Assembly (NCBI GenBank): GCA_029237515.1
Contig: JARBAV010000084.1
Span: 1-7,474, forward strand
Origin: Nitrososphaerales archaeon
GTDB lineage: Archaea > Thermoproteota > Nitrososphaeria > Nitrososphaerales > Nitrososphaeraceae
Direction of reading: 5' to 3'
Length of the DNA: 7,474 nt
Part shown: one piece after another, positions 1 through 6,242 of the stretch
How positions within the stretch are numbered: the stretch's first letter is position 1
Layout of the letters: each line of letters starts with the position of its first letter
Position numbers and translations under genes: made by a program
The notes under the pieces: generated by a model
Told to the model about the DNA's origin: nothing
Database searches by the model: none
The model's input: the letters and a program-made list of their open reading frames with translations, nothing else

Positions 1-1
1 A

Positions 2-208
2 AATGATCTGAATTTCGGATACACGGGCAAACTAATTAAAGTAATATTTAATTCCAGTATACCACGTTACTATGATTGGGATCAAGCCGATTCGGAGGGG
101 TTAATAAACTACATCAGGTCGACGTTCTTTTATCCATATAATGAATATCTATCTTTTAGAATTTGTCTCAATTTTCTGGATAATTTTTCGCTCACATTTC
201 TTTGCTGA
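2..208 (+). CDS. C-terminal end of an unrecognised protein (partial, 5' end outside window)
   Basis: One plus-strand frame is open from the window edge to a TGA at 206-208 (68 codons), while the other frames over bases 1-129 are quickly stopped. The first part (around IPRYYDWDQADSEGLINYIR) reads like ordinary protein. The last 26 codons lie antisense to the 3' end of the minus-strand gene ending at 130 and are less protein-like (Phe/Leu/Asn-rich). No family is recognised. It may be the tail of a real gene that converges on and overlaps its neighbour by 79 bp, or a gene that lost its original stop and reads through, or a chance open frame. Confidence 0.4.
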   Translation, partial: NDLNFGYTGKLIKVIFNSSIPRYYDWDQADSEGLINYIRSTFFYPYNEYLSFRICLNFLDNFSLTFLC

Positions 209-669
209 TCATTCTTCATGACGGGGCTAATATTTGAAAATGCGAATGGACCATAAGCATAGCTTCCTTGTTGAGATGGTATAACTGGTTCAATTGAATT
301 TAATATATTCACCAAATTGGTCCTCGGTCGTTTGATTGGTTTCGCAGTATCTTTTTCGTCGTCGACTGTATTCAGCAAAATCTTTAGTATTGAATCTGGA
401 TCAATCTTTCTGTAGCCAAATGGAGCCGATTCAATCTGTTTATAAACCCTGGTAACGTCCGCATCAACTTTGGTTCCAATTATTATGGGGACAGGTTTAT
501 AAATCGAATCAACCTTAATCTGCCATACCTCATCGAAATTAGAAATTGTTGCATCAAAGAAACCATCATCATGATATGAAGGACTAATCAAAAACTTCCA
601 ATTTTTAGGATTAGCGCAGTATTTATCAAATAGATATTTTCCCAAATTTCTGTCTTGGAGTATCTCCAT
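130..669 (-). CDS. Hypothetical protein, 179 aa
   Basis: The ORF has an ATG start at 669 and a TAA stop at 130-132. A TATA-like element (692-699) lies about 27 bp upstream of the ATG, fitting a leaderless mRNA and supporting this start. I do not recognise the family. There is no signal peptide or membrane segment. The N-terminal two thirds alternate polar and hydrophobic residues (for example VWQIKVDSIYKPVPIIIGTK), suggesting a compact beta-containing domain. A Pro/Lys/Arg linker follows at about residues 110-118 and a basic helical tail (SEKLSRKLRQILKDRY) at the C-terminus. The normal codon-like composition and long open frame support a real gene. Function unknown; its 3' end overlaps a possible converging gene. 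Confidence 0.68.
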   Translation of the reverse strand: MEILQDRNLGKYLFDKYCANPKNWKFLISPSYHDDGFFDATISNFDEVWQIKVDSIYKPVPIIIGTKVDADVTRVYKQIESAPFGYRKIDPDSILKILLNTVDDEKDTAKPIKRPRTNLVNILNSIEPVIPSQQGSYAYGPFAFSNISPVMKNDQQRNVSEKLSRKLRQILKDRYSLYG

Positions 670-691
670 CTATAACACTTCGCCTCGAAAG

Positions 692-699
692 CAATATAT
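692..699 (-). promoter_or_regulatory. TATA box for the 179-aa hypothetical gene
   Basis: On the minus strand the element reads TATATTGC, centred about 27 bp upstream of the ATG at 669. This is the usual archaeal TATA-to-start distance, so the transcript is probably leaderless. Confidence 0.4.
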
Positions 700-755
700 G
701 AATTTTGCCACTATTACAACAGGAAAATGTCCATTGCTTCATTACAGGCTTCCAT

Positions 756-947
756 TTATGTATCAGAGATTTGACGCCTATTTCGTATTCGAAGAATGTA
801 CGCGATGGCAACTAGAGCTATCAGTATACCTAACATCGCAAAAAAAGTAGCCTCATTCTTTACTGTCCCGGGTGGCAATATATTCAAAGTACTAGTCTTA
901 ACAATCAAACTAGATGCTAATAACCCGGCCAAAAAGAAAGCTGACAA
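756..947 (-). CDS. Small membrane protein, 63 aa, hypothetical
   Basis: This short ORF starts with TTG at 947. It has a hydrophobic N-terminal segment (residues about 3-16, signal-peptide or anchor like), a polar loop with Pro-Pro-Gly, a second strong membrane helix at about residues 34-52 (FFAMLGILIALVAIAYIL), and a basic tail RIRNRRQ. The positive-inside rule would place the tail in the cytoplasm. No Shine-Dalgarno is seen, but a TATA box sits about 27 bp upstream of the TTG, consistent with leaderless expression. The family is not recognised. It may be a single-pass protein with a cleaved signal or a two-pass hairpin protein. An overlapping minus-strand frame at 626-811 was judged a shadow. 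Confidence 0.58.
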   Translation of the reverse strand: MSAFFLAGLLASSLIVKTSTLNILPPGTVKNEATFFAMLGILIALVAIAYILRIRNRRQISDT

Positions 948-969
948 TTGATTAATTTAGACTAGTCAG

Positions 970-977
970 TATTTAAA
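970..977 (-). promoter_or_regulatory. TATA box for the small membrane protein
   Basis: The minus-strand sequence TTTAAATA is centred about 27 bp upstream of the TTG start at 947. This is the main support for that start, since no ribosome binding site is visible. Confidence 0.45.
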
Positions 978-1052
978 TTTCTAGCGCTCTGACCAATTAT
1001 CATATTTTGACCCGCCAAATTTCTACTTCGAGGACCACTTTACAGGTTATGC

Positions 1053-1060
1053 ATTTATTA
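1053..1060 (+). promoter_or_regulatory. TATA box of the C/D box guide RNA
   Basis: ATTTATTA is centred about 25 bp upstream of base 1082, where the terminal stem of the guide RNA begins. It suggests the RNA has its own promoter and starts near 1081-1082. Confidence 0.5.
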
Positions 1061-1081
1061 CTATTTGACCTTCAAATGCAG

Positions 1082-1156
1082 GGATGCTAATGATGAAAAG
1101 GAAGAGCCGTCTGACATACACACTCCGTGATGTTGATTATGAGTCCTGAAGCATCC
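1082..1156 (+). ncRNA. Archaeal C/D box sRNA with two guides (2'-O-methylation guide)
   Basis: All elements of an archaeal C/D sRNA are present in order. A 7-bp perfect terminal stem pairs GGATGCT (1082-1088) with AGCATCC (1150-1156). Box C is ATGATGA (1090-1096, exact RUGAUGA). A 14-nt guide (1097-1110) precedes box D' CTGA (1111-1114). A 12-nt spacer follows, then box C' GTGATGT (1127-1133, one mismatch), a 12-nt guide (1134-1145) and box D CTGA (1146-1149). Such RNAs bind L7Ae, Nop5 and fibrillarin and direct methylation of the target base paired to the fifth nucleotide upstream of D or D'. By that rule the D guide points at C34 of a tRNA with the loop CUCAUAA (CAU anticodon, elongator tRNA-Met type). 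The D' guide is complementary to CGGCUCUUCCU, which I recall from 23S rRNA near the peptidyl transferase centre. The structure is seen directly; the targets are inferred. Confidence 0.92.
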
Positions 1157-1220
1157 ATCCACTCCTAATCAATTAGTTTCAAGATTCTGATCGCTCAACG
1201 TAGGAGACTGGACCACCTAG

Positions 1221-1674
1221 ATGTCCCACTTTTCAGAGCCCATCCACAAATACTTGAGGTTGACCTCGAGGAATTTAGTGATATCAGTTGCAAGTGGTCT
1301 GCCAATCGATGAAGAGAGAACGTCAGATTCAGACGGGAATAGGATTTTAGGCAAGGAAGGTAACAGCTCTAACATAAAATCAAGGCCAGGAGGATTCCAA
1401 TGATCTCAGGCCGTAATGCTGAAGATGCTTCTGATGTAGAGATTGTTGTAATAGAGGTTGTAATCAACGTAGAGGAGGAAGTCAAAGAATCAACCAAATC
1501 AATCTCAGCATGATAGCGATGAATCAAGAAAAGGCGAGAATGATTATGATGCTGAGAATGCGACAAGTACAGCTGAATGGAAATCAGAGCGGAAAGGTGG
1601 AAGTGGATGAGCAGATGGCGATAAATACAGTATTGAGAACGACAAAGAATGACTGTCAGTTCAGTTGTATGTGA
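1221..1674 (+). pseudogene. Possible decayed acidic/serine-rich coding region (frame-broken)
   Basis: No single frame spans this stretch, yet disordered-protein-like composition hops between frames. The frame open at 1221-1403 ends with SDSDGNRILGKEGNSSN. The frame at 1400-1513 carries AEDASDVEIVVIEVV and VEEEVKESTKS. The frame at 1473-1652, with one TGA at 1608, carries SQHDSDESRKGENDYDAEN and later ADGDKYSIENDKE. A third frame (1510-1674) is Met-rich only because GATGAT is read out of phase. ATGA overlaps join the first to the second segment (1400-1403) and the second to the third (1510-1513), and AGGAGG stands 6 nt before the ATG at 1400. So short translated peptides cannot be ruled out. 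Most likely it is an eroded gene for an Asp/Glu/Ser-rich protein; chance composition is the alternative. Confidence 0.35.
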
Positions 1675-1757
1675 AGAAATGATGTACTACTAAAGAATCT
1701 CGATATTCGACAACTTCCTATAAACCTTGAGGAGACACCGAATTCGTTCAATACTTA

Positions 1758-1763
1758 TTTATA
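1758..1763 (+). promoter_or_regulatory. TATA box for the dph6-srp54-pus10 cluster
   Basis: TTTATA, within TTATTTATAG, is centred about 26-27 bp upstream of the ATG at 1787. It supports that start over the upstream TTG at 1727, which lies before the TATA box. Confidence 0.55.
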
Positions 1764-1786
1764 GCCACATATGGAAGGAATCCCGA

Positions 1787-2473
1787 ATGAGGCTTGGATG
1801 TCTTTTTTCTGGAGGAAAGGATAGTACCTATGCAATCTATGAATCAATAAGGCACGGGCACGAAATCAGTTGCTTATTGACGTTATTTCCGCCAAGCAAC
1901 GAAAGTCTACTTTTTCATTTTCCGAATGTCAGTATCACTCCATTAGTGGCAAAAGCGATGAGGCTTCCTCACTTGGTTTCGTCCGTTAAGGGAACTGATT
2001 TACAATGTGAGCTAGAGGCAATTGAACGTCTAATCAATCAAGCGAAGGCTCTGTATCATATAGATGGAATTGTGCATGGTGGTATTTCGAGTAGTTTTCA
2101 AGATTCCAATTTCAGCAATTGCTGTTCTAAGTATGGTCTTCTTGTGATCAGCCCCTTATGGGGTAAACCTGCAATCAAGTTCATGAGAGAACTAATTTCG
2201 AATGGGTTTAAAACTCTTATAACAAGTGTTTCGGCTATGGGTCTTGATCGATGCTGGTTGGGGAAAATAATAGACACGAAGGAACTGGAACGATTAATTG
2301 AGCTTAGTGATCGCAATCACTTTAATTTGAACTTTGAAGGAGGAGAAGCAGAAACTTTGATCTTGGATAGTCCTATCCATCATGAAATAGTTGATGTTAT
2401 GGGATCTGAAATTCAATGGGATGGTCAGCGTGGAATTTTTAGGATAACCAGCGTGAGACTAAAATCAAAATAA
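1787..2473 (+). CDS. dph6: Diphthine--ammonia ligase (Dph6 family), 228 aa
   Basis: Dph6 uses ATP and ammonia to amidate diphthine, the last step of diphthamide synthesis on a His of elongation factor 2. The protein opens with a PP-loop ATP-pyrophosphatase signature, SGGKDS at residues 8-13, right after the first beta strand. It continues with family-typical blocks: HGGISSSFQ (about residue 97), SPLWGKP (about 122), VSAMGLDRCWLGKIID (about 147) and, near the end, EGGEAETLILDSP (about 185). Its length fits single-domain archaeal Dph6. The ATG at 1787 is chosen because the PP-loop follows immediately, GAAGGA lies 7 nt upstream, and a TATA box lies about 27 bp upstream; the TTG at 1727 would add 20 unrelated residues. 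It is first in a cluster with srp54, which starts 12 bp after its stop. The function is a family inference. Confidence 0.88.
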   Translation: MRLGCLFSGGKDSTYAIYESIRHGHEISCLLTLFPPSNESLLFHFPNVSITPLVAKAMRLPHLVSSVKGTDLQCELEAIERLINQAKALYHIDGIVHGGISSSFQDSNFSNCCSKYGLLVISPLWGKPAIKFMRELISNGFKTLITSVSAMGLDRCWLGKIIDTKELERLIELSDRNHFNLNFEGGEAETLILDSPIHHEIVDVMGSEIQWDGQRGIFRITSVRLKSK

Positions 2474-2485
2474 GGAAAAAAAATT

Positions 2486-3853
2486 ATGCTAGACAGTCTG
2501 CGAACTAACCTGAGAAGCGCACTTAAGAAAGTAATTGGCGCTTCTGACATCAACCGTGAGCTAATAGAATCACTTTGCAAAGACGTCCAAAGGGCATTGT
2601 TGCAGTCTGATGTTAATGTAAAACTCGTTCTCACTGTCACACAGAATATTAAACAGCGCTGCCTTACCGAGCAGCCGCCTAAGGGGCTTTCTCGCAAAGA
2701 TCATATTATAACAATACTTTACAGTGAATTAGCTAGACTCCTTGGTTATACTGGTGAAGAGATAAAAACAATAGATAAATCGGCTCAGCCTGAAGTAGAA
2801 CTATTCTCATTCAAACCGGGGAAACTCAACGTCGTACTAATGTTAGGAATTCAAGGAAGTGGCAAGACCACGGTCTCCGCAAAACTCGCTAGGTGGTTCA
2901 CCAAACATGGACACAAGGTTGGTGTAGTAGGCGCTGACACATTTCGGCCTGGCGCTCTTACCCAATTAAGGATGAACTGTAGCAAGGTCAACGTAGAGGT
3001 ATATGGCAAAGAAGGCGAGAATGATGCCGTAAAGATTGTTGGGGACGGGATTGATTATTTCAGAAAACAGAACATTGACATTGTGCTCGTGGATACTGCG
3101 GGGAGACATAAGGAGGAATCCGGTCTTTTGGCGGAGATGACGGATATGTACGGAATTGCTAAACCGGAACTCGTTCTGTTGGTGATCGATGGTACAATAG
3201 GCCAACAAGCCTTTAATCAGGCCAAGGCTTTCCATAGTGCTGCTCCGATCGGGGGCATAGCTATTACAAAACTTGATGGAACCGCAAAAGGAGGAGGTGT
3301 ACTTGCTGCGGTGGTAGCTACGGGAGCCAAGGTAATGTTCATCGGAACAGGTGAAAGAATTGATGATTTAGAGCAGTTCTCTCCAACGCGATTTGTTGGG
3401 CGTCTGCTCGGGATGGGTGATATAAAAGCACTGCTTGAGATGGCCAAAGGACTAGAGCTTAAGGCAGATGAAAATCAGGCAAAGAGAGTCCTAAGTGGGA
3501 AAATGACAATAGAAGACTTTTATGCACAGATGGAAAATGTCGGAAAGATGGGTCTTAGGAACATTATCGATAATCTCCCTGGATTATCTGGTATGGTAAA
3601 GGAGGACCAGCTAGATGCAATCCAAGGCAAATTGGAGAAATGGAGGGTTATTATACAATCTATGACGTCTGCTGAGCGCTCGGATCCAGATATTGTGAAT
3701 GATTCTAGGAGGAAACGTATCGCCCGAGGATCAGGATTGACTGAACACGACGTTAAGGATCTTATTAAGCAGTACAGTAATTCTAAAGCGGTTATGAAGC
3801 AGGCAAAAGGAAGGCAGATGCAAGGAATGCTCCGACGATTCGGGATAGGATAG
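2486..3853 (+). CDS. srp54: Signal recognition particle GTPase Srp54
   Basis: This is the protein core of the signal recognition particle. It binds 7S/SRP RNA and hydrophobic signal sequences of nascent chains and, through paired GTP hydrolysis with FtsY, delivers ribosomes to the membrane. Domains in order are the N helical bundle (about 1-100), the G domain (about 101-298) and the Met-containing M domain (about 300-455). All GTPase motifs are visible: G1 GIQGSGKTT (121-129), G2 DTFRPGA (151-157), G3 DTAGRH (203-208), G4 TKLDGTAKGG (261-270) and G5 GTGE (287-290). The RNA-binding motif SRRKRIARGSG is at 407-417. The length of 455 aa is normal for archaeal Srp54, and the protein appears complete. 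AAGGA lies 9 nt before the ATG, immediately after the dph6 stop, so the two are probably cotranscribed. Confidence 0.97.
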   Translation: MLDSLRTNLRSALKKVIGASDINRELIESLCKDVQRALLQSDVNVKLVLTVTQNIKQRCLTEQPPKGLSRKDHIITILYSELARLLGYTGEEIKTIDKSAQPEVELFSFKPGKLNVVLMLGIQGSGKTTVSAKLARWFTKHGHKVGVVGADTFRPGALTQLRMNCSKVNVEVYGKEGENDAVKIVGDGIDYFRKQNIDIVLVDTAGRHKEESGLLAEMTDMYGIAKPELVLLVIDGTIGQQAFNQAKAFHSAAPIGGIAITKLDGTAKGGGVLAAVVATGAKVMFIGTGERIDDLEQFSPTRFVGRLLGMGDIKALLEMAKGLELKADENQAKRVLSGKMTIEDFYAQMENVGKMGLRNIIDNLPGLSGMVKEDQLDAIQGKLEKWRVIIQSMTSAERSDPDIVNDSRRKRIARGSGLTEHDVKDLIKQYSNSKAVMKQAKGRQMQGMLRRFGIG

Positions 3854-3879
3854 TTAGTATTTTAGGTTTAGCTTCACAC

Positions 3880-5040
3880 TTGGAATTGAAAAATTACGTA
3901 TCGTTATGTAAGGATTGTAGGAATAGGCAAGGATTCATCGACAGGAAGAATCTAGATGAGCCAAACGAGTGCTTTATTTGTAACAATTTGATGAGCAAGT
4001 TGGGAACCATTAGTAATACGCTAGTCGCGAGGTTGAGTGACGGATATGAATTTAGAACCTTTCAGATCGGAGTCTCGCTCCCTTCCTCTTACATTGAAAG
4101 AGAAGACAATATTAGATCAAGACTGAAGATTAAGGGAAGAAACAATATCAAGAATCAATTTTTATTAAACCTTAGAGAAATGTTCAAGCATGCTCTACTT
4201 AAGGAAATTGATTACGTATCTCCGGATATCAGAATTGACCTAGTAATCAATGAAAAAAATGAGGCTTTTTTTAATATTGTTCCCGCACCTATCGTACTTG
4301 CCTGCAAATATTTAAAAAAGCGGCGAGGAATAGCCCAAAAAAGCAAAGGCTTGGCCGTTACCAGAAATCAAATTTTAGAAGATTTGCAAGGCGAAAATTC
4401 ATTCAGTTTGGAAGAGGTGATATCTGAATACCTCAAGCAATTAACTTTAGGGGAAAAAGTAAAATTTTCATGGATTGGTGGCGAAGATAAAGAAAGCCTA
4501 GTACTTGGTAAAGGTAGGCCGTTTTTTGCAGAGGTAATAGGACCGAAACGGAGAGTTTTAACTGAACACAATATCAGCCTGAAAGAAAATGGAATTGAAC
4601 TTTGTGTGTTGAGCACCTCAAGGATGCTACCGCAATCTCCACTGAAATTTGATTCTACGACAAGAGTTTCTATTACTGCAGAGAGATTGATAAGTATTAA
4701 GGACCTCGAATGCTTAACATCCCTTAGTGGGCGCACGATCTGGTTTAGAAACAAGAAAAAGATAATCAGAAAGGCTGTGCACAGTGTTAAGCTAGGTAAG
4801 ATAGATGGAAAGAACTTTGTACTCGATGTCTTCGCGGAAGGTGGGTTACATATTAAACAATTCGTGGGTGGAAAGGAGTATTGCGAACCCAATATTTCAA
4901 CCATACTAGGGCTTAAGTGTGAGTGCTTAAGTTTCGATATTATGGATGTATGGCTACGAGACCAACATGCCTTGGAGGTATTTCAGCGACTCCCTATCCG
5001 TAAAAATGTCAATGAACGAAAGGGCATGATCTGGGGTTAA
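3880..5040 (+). CDS. pus10: tRNA pseudouridine synthase Pus10
   Basis: Archaeal Pus10 makes pseudouridine at tRNA positions 54 and/or 55 in the T loop. The N-terminal part carries a zinc-binding pair, CKDC (C10, C13) and CFIC (C31, C34), then a THUMP-like RNA-binding region. The catalytic domain has GGEDKESLVLGKGRPFF (about 200-216), with D203 as the likely catalytic Asp, and the C-terminal Pus10 signature EGGLHIKQFVGG (320-331) followed by PNIS. Compared with the euryarchaeal and human motif GRED-x-DVR that I remember, the Arg is Gly and the second Asp is Glu. The length (386 aa) is close to archaeal homologues. The start is uncertain between TTG at 3880 and TTG at 3886 (in frame, two codons later); no strong ribosome binding site is seen. 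It begins 26 bp after srp54 and is probably in the same transcript. Confidence 0.93.
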   Translation: MELKNYVSLCKDCRNRQGFIDRKNLDEPNECFICNNLMSKLGTISNTLVARLSDGYEFRTFQIGVSLPSSYIEREDNIRSRLKIKGRNNIKNQFLLNLREMFKHALLKEIDYVSPDIRIDLVINEKNEAFFNIVPAPIVLACKYLKKRRGIAQKSKGLAVTRNQILEDLQGENSFSLEEVISEYLKQLTLGEKVKFSWIGGEDKESLVLGKGRPFFAEVIGPKRRVLTEHNISLKENGIELCVLSTSRMLPQSPLKFDSTTRVSITAERLISIKDLECLTSLSGRTIWFRNKKKIIRKAVHSVKLGKIDGKNFVLDVFAEGGLHIKQFVGGKEYCEPNISTILGLKCECLSFDIMDVWLRDQHALEVFQRLPIRKNVNERKGMIWG

Positions 5041-5255
5041 TGTTGCAACCAAATTTGTCAATGTATATTTGACTGTGCACTAGTTTCATTGTATTTCATG
5101 GTCTACTGTTGTTAGGCCGTATCAACGCAAAGCATTCGTAATTTGTAAACTAATACGTCCACAAACTCAATGAGAAATGGGTTGAGATATCGAAAATGTC
5201 ATCAGTCAGCATTGCAATCATGAGAAGAAACAATTAAACGAATTAATGCAAGGTG

Positions 5256-5281
5256 TTGACGGTTGCCCACGATGGCGTCAA
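5256..5281. repeat. Inverted repeat, 6-bp arms
   Basis: TTGACG (5256-5261) pairs with CGTCAA (5276-5281) across a 14-nt interval that itself contains GCC/GGC. It is the weaker of two adjacent hairpins in the convergent intergenic region. Confidence 0.4.
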
Positions 5282-5287
5282 ATCCTA

Positions 5288-5334
5288 TCAAATGTCCTTA
5301 AGTTACTAAGGTAGAGTATGTTGCGGACATTTGA
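5288..5334. repeat. Inverted repeat, 10-bp perfect arms
   Basis: TCAAATGTCC (5288-5297) is the exact reverse complement of GGACATTTGA (5325-5334), with 27 nt between. An alternative inner hairpin, CCTTA (5296-5300) with TAAGG (5307-5311), would compete with its left arm. It begins about 50 nt past the rps27ae stop, so it could mark the 3' end of that transcript, but no T tract follows it. Confidence 0.55.
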
Positions 5335-5386
5335 ACCTCATACCTTTAGCTACATATGAATTTACCGTAACGACTAGATTATCTCT

Positions 5387-5578
5387 TCAAGATCCAGTTT
5401 TCGCATTATCCTTTTTACTGAATTCGGTAAATCCACATTTTCCACAGCTAAGTCTATCCTTATGTTCAGCCATAAAAACCCCCTTTCCGCATCTGGGGCA
5501 ATCTCTCTTAGACCTCGTTACCTTATCTCCGTCAATCTTGTAAAATTTGTATATCGATCCCGAATTGTTTTTCGCCAA
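5387..5578 (-). CDS. rps27ae: Small ribosomal subunit protein eS31 (S27ae)
   Basis: This is a zinc-ribbon protein of the small ribosomal subunit, homologous to the ribosomal part of the eukaryotic ubiquitin-S27a fusion but without ubiquitin, as in archaea. The 63-residue product has the paired knuckles CPRCG (C27, C30) and CGKCG (C45, C48) in a basic context. The opening KFYKIDGDKVTRSKRDCPRC is typical of the family. Translation would start at TTG 5578, 21 bp after the rps24e stop, so the two genes are almost certainly one operon. There is no strong Shine-Dalgarno; the upstream sequence is G-rich (GGGTAGGGCAGG on the minus strand). The length fits archaeal homologues. Confidence 0.95.
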   Translation of the reverse strand: MAKNNSGSIYKFYKIDGDKVTRSKRDCPRCGKGVFMAEHKDRLSCGKCGFTEFSKKDNAKTGS

Positions 5579-5599
5579 GCTATCTGCGCCTGCCCTACC

Positions 5600-5965
5600 C
5601 TAACCCTTCGCCTCTGAAGATGAAGCCTGTTTCGCCTTTAGTTTAGCAGCTTTTTCCTCATCGATCAGTTTCTTTCTTTCTTCTTTGGACAGATTTCTCA
5701 ACAATCTATATCGAGGTACTTTATTTTTGGTTTCCTCCTCTGAATTAAATGCGTAAAATGTTCCGACTAAATCCCTTTTGCCTCTCTCACTTTTCATATT
5801 AATAGGAATGATGCAATTCTTGCTCAGCCCAAATTTTTTGGCAACCATTTCTGATGCCTCTGTTCTCCTTAATTTGCCGGCCTGTTCCTTGAAAAGGACC
5901 GTGATTTCCCTCCTATTCAACAATATATTAGACTTATCTGACAGGCCAACGACTTCTTGCGACAA
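5600..5965 (-). CDS. rps24e: Small ribosomal subunit protein eS24 (S24e), 121 aa
   Basis: S24e is an archaeal/eukaryotic small-subunit ribosomal protein. The family signature LLNRREITVLF appears near the N-terminus (about residue 15). The conserved core follows: AKKFGLSKNCIIPINMKSER, then DLVGTFYAF and VPRYRLLRN. The protein ends in a charged Lys/Glu/Ala helix (NLSKEERKKLIDEEKAAKLK) and a Ser/Ala tail. The frame is open up to TTG 6109, but I place the start at TTG 5965. The protein then begins SQEVVGLSDKSNILLNRR, matching the family's first strand, with AAGGAG 9 nt upstream and a TATA box about 27 bp upstream. The 48 extra residues of the longer form (Cys- and Ile-rich) do not resemble S24e. 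It is first in the operon with rps27ae. Confidence 0.93.
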   Translation of the reverse strand: MSQEVVGLSDKSNILLNRREITVLFKEQAGKLRRTEASEMVAKKFGLSKNCIIPINMKSERGKRDLVGTFYAFNSEEETKNKVPRYRLLRNLSKEERKKLIDEEKAAKLKAKQASSSEAKG

Positions 5966-5988
5966 TAACTTTCTCTCCTTATGTTTAT

Positions 5989-5995
5989 CTATAAA
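5989..5995 (-). promoter_or_regulatory. TATA box for rps24e-rps27ae
   Basis: The minus strand reads TTTATAG, inside AAATATTTATAG, centred about 27 bp upstream of TTG 5965. If used, the message is nearly leaderless and the AAGGAG at 5975-5980 would lie outside it. A second AT-rich box near 6030-6036 could give a transcript of about 35-40 nt leader that includes AAGGAG. Confidence 0.45.
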
Positions 5996-6242
5996 TATTT
6001 TTGCCAATAGATTCGACTGGCAAATCCATATTTTAATTTCAGTCACCGGGGTGTGAAATGCGGTAGCACACGATCTAAGAAAATTGCGAGAAATGCAATA
6101 CTTCTGCAATATCAGCTTCTCCCGCTTGTTATCGGTTCATAAGGAGATTTTTCGGGTCCGGTGGGCTTCGGAACCGGTAGGTACTGGGGTTCGATGGCAA
6201 ATAATGGGATTACGCTATGTCGAAAAGGCTCTAAATCGTCTA

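Larger units (their letters stand above)
5041..5386. other. Convergent intergenic region, no gene recognised
   Basis: These 346 bp separate the 3' ends of pus10 (plus) and rps27ae (minus). I see no convincing ORF, tRNA or C/D RNA. A C-box-like CTGATGA on the minus strand (5199-5205) lacks a properly spaced D box. The only clear structure is the pair of inverted repeats at 5256-5281 and 5288-5334. Confidence 0.6.

Noticed and set aside
626..811. Minus-strand 61-codon frame
   Set aside because: It overlaps both the start of the 179-aa gene and the end of the membrane protein gene, has Cys/Ser/Lys-rich noise-like content and no promoter of its own.
1398..1435. Second possible C/D RNA (ATGATCT, CTGA, CTGATGT)
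   Set aside because: The first box is a poor C box, there is no final D box and no terminal stem.
1369..1566. Minus-strand 65-codon frame rich in His, Ser and Thr
   Set aside because: Its composition is the antisense of the Asp/Glu/Ser-rich plus-strand region; it has no start signals.
1727..1786. N-terminal extension of dph6 from TTG 1727
   Set aside because: It lies across the TATA box, is not part of the PP-loop family, and a better ATG with Shine-Dalgarno exists at 1787.
5199..5205. C-box-like CTGATGA on the minus strand
   Set aside because: No D' or D box at archaeal spacing and no closing stem.
5966..6109. N-terminal extension of S24e from TTG 6109
   Set aside because: It has no resemblance to S24e, contains promoter-like sequence, and the TTG at 5965 matches the family N-terminus.
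6185..6195. tRNA T-loop-like GGGGTTCGAT
   Set aside because: Flanking bases cannot form a T stem or an acceptor stem, so no tRNA is supported.
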